64,000 nt of DNA, from assembly GCA_036261915.1 (NCBI GenBank), contig DATAJX010000002.1:124001-188000 (forward strand), given 5' to 3'. The stretch is from DATAJX01 sp036261915. GTDB taxonomy: Bacteria; Pseudomonadota; Alphaproteobacteria; UBA2136; UBA6156. The notes below the pieces were generated by a model, which was given only the letters and a program-made list of their open reading frames with translations, searched no databases and was not told the DNA's origin. Made by a program: the position numbers and the translations under genes. Positions 43,000-52,013 of this stretch are shown one piece after another. Numbering within the stretch: position 1 is the first letter of the stretch; each line of letters opens with the position of its first letter.

Positions 43000-43347
43000 A
43001 TGCTGATACAAAACGCCTGGGCGCAGGATGCCGCCGCCGCCATGCCCGCCAACACCTTGCAGGGGCTGCTGTTCAGCTACGGCCCGCTGTTGCTGATTAT
43101 TGCCGTGTTTTATTTTCTGGTCATTCGTCCGCAAGGGCAGGCGGCCCGTGCGCACAGCGCCATGCTGGCTGCTCTGGCCAAGGGCGACGTGGTTGAAACC
43201 AACGGCGGTGTGATCGCCACCGTGGCCAAGGTGACCGACAAGTTTATTGAGCTGACCAGTGGCGCCGGTACGCTGGTTCTGGCCCGCCATGCCGTGGCCC
43301 GCAAACTGAATGTCGATGAGATCAAACTGGCAGGGATTAAAAAGTAG
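43000..43347 (+). CDS. yajC: Sec translocase accessory subunit YajC
   Basis: 115 aa. One membrane helix (LLLIIAVFYFLVIRPQ, about residues 29-45) followed by the YajC core (ALAKGDVVETNGGVIATVAKVTDKFIELT). It belongs to the SecDF-YajC complex. secD starts six bases after the stop. Confidence 0.94.
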   Translation: MLIQNAWAQDAAAAMPANTLQGLLFSYGPLLLIIAVFYFLVIRPQGQAARAHSAMLAALAKGDVVETNGGVIATVAKVTDKFIELTSGAGTLVLARHAVARKLNVDEIKLAGIKK

Positions 43348-43352
43348 GTTAC

Positions 43353-44921
43353 ATGACGCAGCTTCCTTTTGGAGTCCGTTTTTTAGTTGTTGTGCTGATT
43401 GTCGGCGCGTTCTTTTTAAGTTTGCCCAATGCGCTTAGCCCTGCCAACCGCGACAAGCTGCCGGGCTTTTTGCCGCATGGCGCCATGAGCCTGGGGCTTG
43501 ATCTGCAGGGCGGCGCGCACTTGGTGCTGGAAGTGAACCTGCCCGATGTATGGCAGCGCGCTTATGACAATGTGGCCGATGAATTCCGTACCCGCGCACG
43601 CGAAGCCAAGGTTGGCTACACCGGTCTGCGCGCCACGGCCGATGGCGTGACGTTAACGTTGCGCGAACCTGCAAGCGCCGACAAGATTTTGAGCGACCTG
43701 CGCCGCGACGGTATTGAAGCGCAGGCCGGTGCCAATGGCACCACCACGCTGGTATTTGGCGAAACCCGCAAGGCCGAAATGCAAAAACGGGCCGTTGCCC
43801 AAACGTTGCAAGTGCTGCGCGGCCGGGTTGATGAATTTGGCGTGGCGGAACCGTTGCTGCAACAGCAGGGGGATCGTCGCGTGATTGTGGAATTGCCCGG
43901 CGTGAAAGATGTGGGCCGTGCCAAGGCCGCCATTGGCCGCACCGCGCAACTGACCTTCCACATGGTTGATGAAACCAGCGATGGCACCGCGCCGGTGATC
44001 GGCGACAAGCTGAAGCTGAACGAAGATGTGACCGATGATACCGGCAAGGTGGTTGGCCAGCGCCCGCTGGTGGTGGACCGTCGCCCGGCCTTGACCGGCG
44101 ACCTGCTAACCAATGCGGGTGCAACGTCGGACCAGTTTGGCGCCCCGGCGGTCGATATTGCTTTCGATAGCCGCGGTACGCGTATTTTTGCCGATATTTC
44201 CACCCAGAACGTGGGCAAGCGTTTTGCCATTGTGCTTGACGGCAAAGTGGTGAGCGCACCTGTTTTCCGCGAGCCTATTTTGGGTGGCCGTGCGCAAATC
44301 AGCGGTCACTTTACCCAGGCCGAGGCGCAAGATCTTGCCGCTATTCTTAACGCCGGGGCCTTGCCTGCGAGCGTCAGCGTGGTGGAAGAGCGTACCGTTG
44401 GACCTACCCTTGGTGCTGATAGTGTTGCTGCCGGCGAAAAGGCCATGTTCTTCGGCACGCTCGCCGTGCTGGTGTTCATGGTGCTGTTTTATGGATTATT
44501 TGGTGCCATTGCCAACCTGGCCCTGATGGTGAACCTGATGCTGCTGGTGGCGGCCATGACATTGTTCGGCTTTACGCTTACGTTGCCTGGTATGGCCGGT
44601 ATTGTGCTGACTCTGGGTATGGCGGTTGATGCCAACGTACTTATTTTTGAACGCATCCGCGAAGAAACAAAAAACGGCTTGCGCCCTCTGGCGGCATTGC
44701 TGCGCGGGTTTGAGCGCGCGTTCAGTATTATTCTGGACGGCCACGTGACCACGCTGGTTGCGGCGTTTGCGTTGTTCCTTGTTGGTACCGGCCCTATTAA
44801 GGGGTTCAGCGTTGCTCTTATCATCGGGTTGTCGGCCAGCCTGTTCACCAGCGTAACCTTAACCCGCTGGATTTGCCTGGCCTGGATACGCCGCGCCCGC
44901 CCCAACAGCTTGCCTATTTAA
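43353..44921 (+). CDS. secD: Protein translocase subunit SecD
   Basis: 522 aa. N-terminal helix, then the P1 periplasmic domain with LGLDLQGGAHLVLEV, the later DGKVVSAPVFREPI block, and C-terminal membrane region with GMAVDANVLIFERIREE. It uses proton flow to pull preproteins through SecYEG. Separate from secF (12 bases between). Confidence 0.97.
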   Translation: MTQLPFGVRFLVVVLIVGAFFLSLPNALSPANRDKLPGFLPHGAMSLGLDLQGGAHLVLEVNLPDVWQRAYDNVADEFRTRAREAKVGYTGLRATADGVTLTLREPASADKILSDLRRDGIEAQAGANGTTTLVFGETRKAEMQKRAVAQTLQVLRGRVDEFGVAEPLLQQQGDRRVIVELPGVKDVGRAKAAIGRTAQLTFHMVDETSDGTAPVIGDKLKLNEDVTDDTGKVVGQRPLVVDRRPALTGDLLTNAGATSDQFGAPAVDIAFDSRGTRIFADISTQNVGKRFAIVLDGKVVSAPVFREPILGGRAQISGHFTQAEAQDLAAILNAGALPASVSVVEERTVGPTLGADSVAAGEKAMFFGTLAVLVFMVLFYGLFGAIANLALMVNLMLLVAAMTLFGFTLTLPGMAGIVLTLGMAVDANVLIFERIREETKNGLRPLAALLRGFERAFSIILDGHVTTLVAAFALFLVGTGPIKGFSVALIIGLSASLFTSVTLTRWICLAWIRRARPNSLPI

Positions 44922-44933
44922 AGGATACACATC

Positions 44934-45857
44934 ATGGCCATTCTTCCCATTAAACCGTTTGAAAAACTGCCGCAGTTCAACTTCATGGCGTGGCGGCCGT
45001 TCTGGATATGGAGCAGCATTGTGATGGTGCTGATGGTGATTGGCCTGCTATGGGTGCAAGGGCTTAATTACGGTATCGACTTTGTGGGCGGCAAGCTGAT
45101 TGAAGTGAAACTCGATCGTCCTCTGGAAGTGCACCAGGTGCGCGAAGCGGTTGAAAAGCTCGGCTTTGAAGGCGGCACGTTCCAGGAGTTCGGCGGGCCT
45201 TCCGAGTTTCTTATCCGCCTGCCGGGTAATGACCCCAAAGTGGCCGCTGCGACCACCGAAGCGAATATTGCGGAGAGCCTTAAAACGCTTGCCGGAGGTG
45301 CCGAGACACGCCGGGTTGAATTTGTGGGCCCGCAGGTGGGGCAAGAGCTTCGCGGCAAGGGTTTACAGGCTGTGGTGCTGAGCATTCTGGCCATTCTGGT
45401 TTACCTGTGGTTCCGGTTTGAATTGCGGTTTGGGGTAGGGGCGATCTTATCGCTGAGCCACGACGTGATTTTGACCATTGGCGTGATGGTTCTGTTGCGC
45501 ACCGAAATTACATTGACCGTGCTGGCCGCGATTTTGACGCTTATTGGTTATTCGTTGAACGAAACCATCGTTATTTTTGACCGCGTGCGCGAGAATCGCA
45601 GCAAGTACCCCAAAATGCCGCTCAAGGAACTCATCAATATGTCGGTCAACCAGACGCTGGGCCGTACCATCATGACCGGCGGCAGCGTGCTGATTGTACT
45701 ATGGGCCCTGTTTTTGTACGGCGGCGAAGCCATTCACGACTTTTCACGTGTGATGATCATCGGCGTGGCGCTGGGTACGTATTCGAGTATTTTTGTCAGC
45801 AGCAGCACCTTGCTGGCGCTTGAGGAATGGTATCGTAAAAAACAGGCTGCCGCGTAA
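44934..45857 (+). CDS. secF: Protein translocase subunit SecF
   Basis: 307 aa. GIDFVGGKLIEVKL after the first helix and SLNETIVIFDRVREN in the membrane domain are SecF hallmarks. It ends sharing one base with the dcd start, so dcd may belong to the same transcript. Confidence 0.96.
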   Translation: MAILPIKPFEKLPQFNFMAWRPFWIWSSIVMVLMVIGLLWVQGLNYGIDFVGGKLIEVKLDRPLEVHQVREAVEKLGFEGGTFQEFGGPSEFLIRLPGNDPKVAAATTEANIAESLKTLAGGAETRRVEFVGPQVGQELRGKGLQAVVLSILAILVYLWFRFELRFGVGAILSLSHDVILTIGVMVLLRTEITLTVLAAILTLIGYSLNETIVIFDRVRENRSKYPKMPLKELINMSVNQTLGRTIMTGGSVLIVLWALFLYGGEAIHDFSRVMIIGVALGTYSSIFVSSSTLLALEEWYRKKQAAA

Positions 45858-46969
45858 TGGCCGGGGTATTGGTCGACGCTGAATTGAAAAAGCTGCTGGC
45901 CACCGGCGGCATCACCACGCTGCGTGATGCCGAGCCGGGGCAAATCCAGCCCGCCAGCATCGACCTGCGGTTGGGGCCCAAGGCATATCGTGTACAGGCC
46001 AGCATGTTGCCGGGCCCGCGCGGCAAGGTGATGGAGCGCATTGAAGACCTGATCATGGGTGAGATGGACCTGACCCAGCCCCAGCTGTTTGAGCGGGGTG
46101 CCGTGTATGTTGTTCCCCTGCAGGAAGGGTTGAAACTGCCCAAAGGTGTGGATGGCACCTGCAGCCCCAAAAGCAGCACGGGACGGCTTGATATTTTCGT
46201 GCGTGTGTTGACCGACGACACCAGCATTTACGACACCGTGGCCGATGGTTATAAAGGCCCGTTGTATCTCGAAATTTCGCCTCTTACATTCCCCATCATG
46301 GCGCGTATGGGCGACAAGATGACACAACTGCGCTTGCGCAGTGGCGACGTGCGTGTCACCGATGCCGAGCTGATGGTTTTGCATGAAAAAAATCCCTTGC
46401 TGTTTGGCCTGCGCGAACCCGACGAGGTTGCGCACATGAGCAGCGGTTTGTGGGTGAGCATCGACCTGACCCGCAAGGATGACGGTGCCGGCGATAACCC
46501 CATTGTGGGTTACCGTGCCAAGCGGCATACCCAGCCCATCGACCTTGCCAAGATCGGTCAATACTCGTGGCGCCGGTTTTGGGAGCCAATCACCGTTGCC
46601 GATTGCAACCCGCTGATTTTGTATCCCGAAGAATTCTATATTTTTGTAAGCCGTGAACACCTGTGCGTGCCGCCTGGCTATTCGGCCGAAATGGTGGCCT
46701 ACGATACCCGTATTGGCGAACTACGCGTACACTATGCCGGTTTTTTCGATCCGGGTTGGGGTGTAACCGGCGACAAGCACCACGGCACGCCAGCCGTGCT
46801 GGAGGTTCGCGCCCACGACGTGCCTTGTGTGCTGAAAGATGGCCAGCGCATCGGCCGCTTTATTTACGAAAAGCTGAGCGGCGAACCCGATGCCTTGTAC
46901 GGTAGTGGCATTGGCAGCAATTACGCCGGCCAGCGTTTGAAGTTGGCCAAGCAATTCAAAATGGATTGA
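45857..46969 (+). CDS. dcd: 2'-deoxycytidine 5'-triphosphate deaminase, two-domain form
   Basis: 370 aa, about twice the length of E. coli Dcd; the long form common in alphaproteobacteria with two dUTPase-fold halves. First half: QPASIDLRLGPKAYRV and CSPKSSTGRLDIFVR. Second half: VAYDTRIGELRVHYAGFFDPGWG. It converts dCTP to dUTP for thymidylate synthesis. Start overlaps the secF stop by one base. Confidence 0.9.
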   Translation: MAGVLVDAELKKLLATGGITTLRDAEPGQIQPASIDLRLGPKAYRVQASMLPGPRGKVMERIEDLIMGEMDLTQPQLFERGAVYVVPLQEGLKLPKGVDGTCSPKSSTGRLDIFVRVLTDDTSIYDTVADGYKGPLYLEISPLTFPIMARMGDKMTQLRLRSGDVRVTDAELMVLHEKNPLLFGLREPDEVAHMSSGLWVSIDLTRKDDGAGDNPIVGYRAKRHTQPIDLAKIGQYSWRRFWEPITVADCNPLILYPEEFYIFVSREHLCVPPGYSAEMVAYDTRIGELRVHYAGFFDPGWGVTGDKHHGTPAVLEVRAHDVPCVLKDGQRIGRFIYEKLSGEPDALYGSGIGSNYAGQRLKLAKQFKMD

Positions 46970-47053
46970 ACTGCCTAAGCAGGCTGCCATCAATCTTTAT
47001 TGGTGGCCTGTTTGGGGTATAGTGGCGTTCTGCAAAACAGAGGAGTTTTTATT

Positions 47054-47392
47054 ATGCGGAAAATCATCGCGGGTGTAGGCATTGTAACCATGGCAGGTGT
47101 TTGGGGTATGCAGAATGCCGTGGCTGTTGAAGATGACGGCAGCATCCGTGACTTCAAGGCCGTGGAAAGCGCAATGCAAGCGCACGACAAGCAGGTTTAT
47201 ACCGGAAACGCCGATGTGGATTTTCGCCGGCGCCTGATCGTTAAACGGCAGGGGATCATCGACATGGCCGAAGTTGCGATGGCTCACGCCAAAGACCCGC
47301 AAACCGAGGCGCTGGCCCGTAAGGTGATCGCCAACCAGCGGCGCGATATTGCCGAGATGCAGCAATGGTTGAAATCTACCCACGTGGAATAA
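47054..47392 (+). CDS. DUF305-like exported protein lacking the HHQ motif
   Basis: 112 aa. Signal peptide to about residue 23 (MQNAVA). The rest follows the DUF305 pattern (D-F-x-x-x-x-I-x-x-x-Q-x-x-I-x-M-A, then LARKVIANQRRDIAEMQQWL), but the usual His-His-Gln is Val-Lys-Arg-Gln (IVKRQGIIDMA), so metal binding is probably lost. AGGAG at 47041. It precedes the superoxide dismutase gene by 36 bases and is likely co-transcribed. Confidence 0.75.
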   Translation: MRKIIAGVGIVTMAGVWGMQNAVAVEDDGSIRDFKAVESAMQAHDKQVYTGNADVDFRRRLIVKRQGIIDMAEVAMAHAKDPQTEALARKVIANQRRDIAEMQQWLKSTHVE

Positions 47393-47428
47393 CGGCATTT
47401 AGTTGAACTCATTAACAAGGAGAAAACC

Positions 47429-48046
47429 ATGGAATATAAGGCACGTATCGAATTCAAACCCAAAGGGCTGGTGGGCATTAGCGACAAGCAGGTTGATGAA
47501 CACTGGAAGCTGTACGAAGGTTACGTAACGCAAACCAATACCCTTATTAAGCAATTGGCCGACATGCGCGAAAAAGGCGAGGGTGCTACACCATTGTACG
47601 CCGACCGCCGCCGCCGCCAGGCTTTTGAAATGTGCGGCATGCTGGTGCACGATTATTACTTTGCCAACCTGAAGGCCGGTGTGGAAAACAAGGCCTCCGA
47701 CTTCAAGGCCAAGGTGGCGGAAAAATTCGGCAGCTTTGAAAACTGGCTGGCCGATTTCAAGGCCGCTGGTGCCACCCGCGGCGTGGGCCATGCCATTACG
47801 TACCTGGACCCCATTACCGGCGACGTGAACAACCACTTTATTGAGATGCACAGCGAGGGCCACATGCCTGGCTACCAGGTGCTTTTGAGCATGGACGTGT
47901 GGGAACATGCCTTTTTGCTCGACTACCTGCCCACCGAACGCCCCAAGTACATTGAAGCCTTTATGGCCAACGTGAACTGGGATGTGGTGGAAGAACGCAC
48001 CCAGGCAGCCCTTGGCGGCAAGGCAAGCCCGCGCTTCAAGCTTTAA
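47429..48046 (+). CDS. Superoxide dismutase, Fe/Mn family, divergent subgroup
   Basis: 205 aa. The four metal ligands are found: His of DEHWKLYEGYV, His of LVHDYYFANL, and Asp/His of MDVWEHAFLLDY. The second-shell region is altered: G-S-G-W-A/V-W is GVGHAITYLDP, and it carries the IEMHSEGHMPGYQVLL insertion seen in an atypical subgroup. No signal peptide; cytosolic. RBS AAGGAG. A terminator follows. Confidence 0.9.
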   Translation: MEYKARIEFKPKGLVGISDKQVDEHWKLYEGYVTQTNTLIKQLADMREKGEGATPLYADRRRRQAFEMCGMLVHDYYFANLKAGVENKASDFKAKVAEKFGSFENWLADFKAAGATRGVGHAITYLDPITGDVNNHFIEMHSEGHMPGYQVLLSMDVWEHAFLLDYLPTERPKYIEAFMANVNWDVVEERTQAALGGKASPRFKL

Positions 48047-48068
48047 GTTGCAAGCTTAAAGTGTAGGC

Positions 48069-48095
48069 AAACGAGGGCTTTGGCCCTCGTTTTTT
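48069..48095. terminator. Terminator after the superoxide dismutase gene
   Basis: Stem AAACGAGGGC / GCCCTCGTTT with a TTTG loop and T run. Confidence 0.9.
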
Positions 48096-48109
48096 GTTAG
48101 GCTGGGGGC

Positions 48110-48625
48110 ATGAAAATAAAAACCACAGCTGTACTGGGCATGTTGATGATAGCAGGCGCCGCGCAGGCGCAGGTGGCAACGCCCGATGTAGCCGCTGCCG
48201 CAGGCATACCCGTAACCACGCCTGCCGAACGCGCCGTGCACTACGAGCAGATGGTGGGCAAGCTGCAGCAGCAAATTACCCAACTGCAAAGCGACATGCG
48301 CGAACTGCAACGCCAGAACCAGCAAATGAGCAAGCTGGTGCAGGATGCCAACATCAAGTCGGGCAGTGTGAGCGACCGCGTGCAGGAAATGCAGAATGTG
48401 AACCTGGTGAATGTGACTGCCGCGCAGAAGCAACTGAGCCAGCAGAACAGTGAAATTTTGAAAAAACTGTGGGGCGAAAGCAAGCGCGACTGCCCCGACC
48501 TTGATGCCAAGCACCAGCAGATCAAGGTGCTCACCCGTCCCGACGGTGGCCGTTCGGTGCGCTTTCTGTGCTTTGACGGCAAGGCCGTGCACCTGGGCAC
48601 CGAGGTGCACGACCCGGCTGAATAG
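48110..48625 (+). CDS. Periplasmic coiled-coil protein, 171 aa
   Basis: Signal peptide (to about residue 20, AGAAQAQ). A Gln-rich coiled coil (about residues 45-125, KLQQQITQLQSDMRELQRQNQQM...) precedes a small C-terminal part with two cysteines (RDCPDL and RFLCFDG) that may pair. Family not recognised. The next gene starts two bases after its stop. Confidence 0.75.
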   Translation: MKIKTTAVLGMLMIAGAAQAQVATPDVAAAAGIPVTTPAERAVHYEQMVGKLQQQITQLQSDMRELQRQNQQMSKLVQDANIKSGSVSDRVQEMQNVNLVNVTAAQKQLSQQNSEILKKLWGESKRDCPDLDAKHQQIKVLTRPDGGRSVRFLCFDGKAVHLGTEVHDPAE

Positions 48626-48627
48626 CC

Positions 48628-49044
48628 GTGCGTATCAGCGATACCAGGTGGGTGGACCTGGGCAAGTTTGACGATGCCCGGGGAAGCTTACGGTTTGGTG
48701 AATTTGACAAGCATTTACCCTTTGCACCCCAGCGTATTTATTACAGCTACAATGTGCCGGCCGGCATACCCCGTGCCGGGCATGGCCATCGTGAATTGGA
48801 ACAGGTGATCATTGCGCTTGCCGGTGGGTTTACGCTGGCGATCGATGATGGTTACGATAATGCTGAATACCGGCTGGAAGACCCTGGCCGGGGCGTGTAT
48901 GTACCCAAAATGCTGTGGCGCGAGGTTCGTGATTTTACGCCGGACGGTATTTGCCTGGTGCTGGCCAGTTTGCCCTACGACCCGGCCGAATACATCAAAA
49001 GCTACGACGAGTTTTTAAAGCTGGTCCGCTCGTTACCCTGTTAG
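48628..49044 (+). CDS. FdtA/QdtA-like cupin, sugar 3,4-ketoisomerase family
   Basis: 138 aa with a GTG start two bases after the preceding stop. The WxcM-like/FdtA pattern is clear: W-x-D-L...DDARGSLRFGEF, QRIYYSYNVP, GHGHRELEQ (the R-G-x-H-A-H site) and YDPAEYIKSYDEF. Family members isomerise dTDP-4-keto-6-deoxyglucose. No dTDP-sugar genes are nearby, so the substrate is open. Its last 12 bases overlap the end of uvrA on the other strand. Confidence 0.82.
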   Translation: MRISDTRWVDLGKFDDARGSLRFGEFDKHLPFAPQRIYYSYNVPAGIPRAGHGHRELEQVIIALAGGFTLAIDDGYDNAEYRLEDPGRGVYVPKMLWREVRDFTPDGICLVLASLPYDPAEYIKSYDEFLKLVRSLPC

Positions 49045-51939
49045 GGCCGCTTTCAGGAACGGCGCCGTAACAGAGGTTTTATGTTTGGCCACCTGTTCGG
49101 GAGTGCCTTCGGCCACCACGGTGCCGCCTGCGGCGCCGCCTTCGGGGCCGATGTCGATAATCCAGTCGGCGGTTTTGATGATATCGAGATTGTGTTCGAT
49201 GATGATCATGGTGTTGCCGCCATCGACGAGCTTGTGCAGTACCTTCAGCAATTGGTCGATATCGGCAAAGTGCAGACCGGTGGTCGGTTCATCCAGAATA
49301 TACAGCGTACGGCCGGTGGCGCGGCGTGAAAGCTCGGTAGCCAGCTTGATGCGCTGGGCCTCGCCGCCCGAAAGCTGCGTGGCGGGCTGGCCGAGGGCAA
49401 TATACCCGAGGCCGACTTCGCGCAGAGTTTCGAGCCGCTTGGCGATGGTGGGAATGTTTTTGAAAAACTCGCACGCGGCTTCGACGTTCATGTCGAGCAC
49501 ATCGGCAATGTGTTTGCCGTTGTAGGTGATCTCAAGGGTTTCGCGATTGAAGCGTTTGCCGCCGCATACTTCGCACGGCACGTACACGTCGGGTAAAAAT
49601 TGCATGTCGACACGGATGACACCGTCGCCTTCGCAAGCCTCGCAGCGGCCGCCTTTGACGTTAAAGCTGAAACGGCCAGGCCCGTAACCGCGCGCCTTGG
49701 CCGACGGCAAATTACAGTACCAATCGCGGATGGGGCCATATACGCCGGTATAGGTGGCCGGGTTGCTGCGCGGCGTACGGCCGATGGGCGACTGGTCGAT
49801 GTTGACCAGCTTATCGAGGTGCTCGGTGCCGGTAACACCGGCATGAGGAGCAGGGTGTTCGCGCGAGCCATTAAGCAATGCGGCGAATGATGTGTGGAGG
49901 GTATCCATCACCAGCGTGCTTTTACCGCTGCCGGAAACACCGGTGACGCAGGTCATGACGCCCACCGGAAAATCGACGGTGATGTTTTTCAGGTTGTTGC
50001 CGCGCGCGCCCTTCACCGTCATTTTGTGTTGCAGGTTCACCGGGCGGCGTTTTTTGGGAATGGCGATTTTTTTGCGGCCGCTCAGGTAGGCGGCGGTGAG
50101 GGAGTCTTTGTTGGAAAGAATATCCTTCAGCGTACCCGCGCCCAATACTTCGCCGCCGTTGACGCCTGCGCGCGGGCCGATATCGACAACGTAATCGGCA
50201 TGGCGGATGGCATCTTCGTCGTGTTCGACCACCAGCACGGTGTTGTCGAGGTCACGCAATTTTTCCAGCGTTTCGAGCAGGCGGCCGTTATCGCGCTGGT
50301 GCAGGCCGATGCTGGGTTCATCGAGCACATACAGCACGCCGGTAAGCCCACTGCCGATCTGTGACGCCAGCCGAATACGCTGGGCTTCGCCGCCGCTCAG
50401 TGTGCCGGCAGTACGCTCAAGGCTCAGGTAGCCAAGGCCCACGTGATTCAAAAAGCCGAGGCGGGCTGAAATTTCGCGCAATATGGGCGTGGCAATAGCC
50501 GCGTTGTTGCCCTTGAGGTTTTTCTGCAAAGCGACAGTGTGTTCCAGCGCGGCCGTAATGGGCATGGAAACATAGCCGTGAATGTTCATAGCCAGCTTTT
50601 GCGTTTTAGCGGGCAGGGTAATGGCCAGTGCCGAAGGATTGAGCCGCGTGCCGTGACAGGTTTCGCATGGCTTGGTGCTGCGGTAACGGTTCAAATCTTC
50701 GCGCGCGTAGGGGTTGCTCGATTCCTCCCAGCGGCGGGTGAGGATGGGAATAAGCCCATCAAACGGTTTACGGGTGCGAAAGCTGGCGCGGCCGCTGGCG
50801 GGCTCGAACACGAACTCGACACGCTCGCCGTTATTACCGTGCAGCAGCATGTGCCGCACCTGTTCGGGCAGCTTGTGCCACGGCGTATCGAGCGAAAATT
50901 GATAGAACGCGGCCAGCGGCTTCAGGTAATAGGTGCTGGTTTTGTTCATGCCTGCTTTGGCATCCTTCCAGGGGTGCAAAGCGCCTTGGCGCAGTGTCAA
51001 ATTTTCATCCGGTACGATCAGTGCAGGGTCGAAAAACAGCACTTCGCCCAAACCATCGCAGGCCGGGCAGGCGCCAAATGGGCTGTTGAAGCTGAACAAC
51101 CGCGGTTCCAACTGCGTGGCATGGCCGCAAATGGGGCAGCTGTGCTTTTCGCTGAACATCTGGCGGCGCTTGCCCTCAAGCTCGGTCACCAGCGAAAGGC
51201 CTTCGCCCAATTTAAGCGCGGTGCCCAGGGCATCGGCCAAACGGGTGGCGATGTTTTCCTTCACAATCAGCCGGTCCACCACCAGCGCAATGTCGTGCTT
51301 GTCGTTCTTATTCAGCTTGGGGGCGGCGTTGAGTTCGTGTACCGTGCCGTCGATTTCGGCGCGGGTGTAGCCCTGGCTTTGCCACAGCTGCATTTCTTTT
51401 TTGTATTCGCCTTTGCGGCCGCGCACCACCGGGGCCATCACCATAATTTTAGTGCCTTCGGGCCAGGCCAGCACGTTATCGACCATCTGCTGGATGGTGA
51501 AGCCGTGGATTTCGATATCCGGGTGGTTGGGGCAATAGGGTGTGCCCGCGTTGGCGTACAACAGGCGCAGGTAATCGTAAATTTCGGTGATGGTGCCTAC
51601 CGTGCTGCGGGGGTTTTTACTGGTGGTTTTCTGGTCGATGGCAATGGCCGGTGCCAACCCGTCGATGCGATCGACATCGGGCTTGTGGCTCATGTCGAGG
51701 AACTGCCGGGCGTAAGCGCTCAGGCTTTCCACATAGCGGCGCTGACCTTCGGCATAAATGGTATCGAACGCCAGGCTGCTTTTGCCGCTGCCGGAAACGC
51801 CGGTGATGACCGTAAGCGTGCGCTTGGGAATATTGAGAGAGATATTCTTAAGGTTATGTTCCCGCGCGCCATGAATCATCAGGTGAGTGATGGGCGTAAT
51901 GTTCTTGTCGGCTTTAGGGGCGGGGGGGCGCTTGGGCAT
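49033..51939 (-). CDS. uvrA: Excinuclease ABC subunit A
   Basis: 968 aa. Two ABC ATPase modules: Walker A GVSGSGKSSLAFDT and GVSGSGKSTLVMDT, signatures LSGGEAQRIRLASQIG and LSGGEAQRIKLATEL. Zinc modules CPICGHATQL...CPACDGLG and CEACEGDG...CEVCGGK. It finds DNA damage for nucleotide excision repair. ATG at 51939 (AAGG upstream) is chosen because a terminator for the preceding gene lies at 51964-52007, between 51939 and the longer in-frame start at 52014. No LexA-type box was recognised. Confidence 0.97.
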   Translation of the reverse strand: MPKRPPAPKADKNITPITHLMIHGAREHNLKNISLNIPKRTLTVITGVSGSGKSSLAFDTIYAEGQRRYVESLSAYARQFLDMSHKPDVDRIDGLAPAIAIDQKTTSKNPRSTVGTITEIYDYLRLLYANAGTPYCPNHPDIEIHGFTIQQMVDNVLAWPEGTKIMVMAPVVRGRKGEYKKEMQLWQSQGYTRAEIDGTVHELNAAPKLNKNDKHDIALVVDRLIVKENIATRLADALGTALKLGEGLSLVTELEGKRRQMFSEKHSCPICGHATQLEPRLFSFNSPFGACPACDGLGEVLFFDPALIVPDENLTLRQGALHPWKDAKAGMNKTSTYYLKPLAAFYQFSLDTPWHKLPEQVRHMLLHGNNGERVEFVFEPASGRASFRTRKPFDGLIPILTRRWEESSNPYAREDLNRYRSTKPCETCHGTRLNPSALAITLPAKTQKLAMNIHGYVSMPITAALEHTVALQKNLKGNNAAIATPILREISARLGFLNHVGLGYLSLERTAGTLSGGEAQRIRLASQIGSGLTGVLYVLDEPSIGLHQRDNGRLLETLEKLRDLDNTVLVVEHDEDAIRHADYVVDIGPRAGVNGGEVLGAGTLKDILSNKDSLTAAYLSGRKKIAIPKKRRPVNLQHKMTVKGARGNNLKNITVDFPVGVMTCVTGVSGSGKSTLVMDTLHTSFAALLNGSREHPAPHAGVTGTEHLDKLVNIDQSPIGRTPRSNPATYTGVYGPIRDWYCNLPSAKARGYGPGRFSFNVKGGRCEACEGDGVIRVDMQFLPDVYVPCEVCGGKRFNRETLEITYNGKHIADVLDMNVEAACEFFKNIPTIAKRLETLREVGLGYIALGQPATQLSGGEAQRIKLATELSRRATGRTLYILDEPTTGLHFADIDQLLKVLHKLVDGGNTMIIIEHNLDIIKTADWIIDIGPEGGAAGGTVVAEGTPEQVAKHKTSVTAPFLKAALTG

Positions 51940-51963
51940 TCGAGCCTTATGCCATGGCTTCCA

Positions 51964-52007
51964 TAAAAAAACCATCCCGGCTCCGCTGGTGCGGAGCCGG
52001 GATGGTT
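51964..52007 (-). terminator. Terminator of the small gene upstream of uvrA
   Basis: Perfect 16-base arms AACCATCCCGGCTCCG with a CTGGTG loop; on the minus strand it is followed by seven T. It lies between the 82-aa gene and uvrA. Confidence 0.88.
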
Positions 52008-52013
52008 GAGGCA

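Noticed and set aside
50539..51966. Open frame antisense to uvrA
   Set aside because: Shadow of uvrA; both ABC modules of UvrA are intact.
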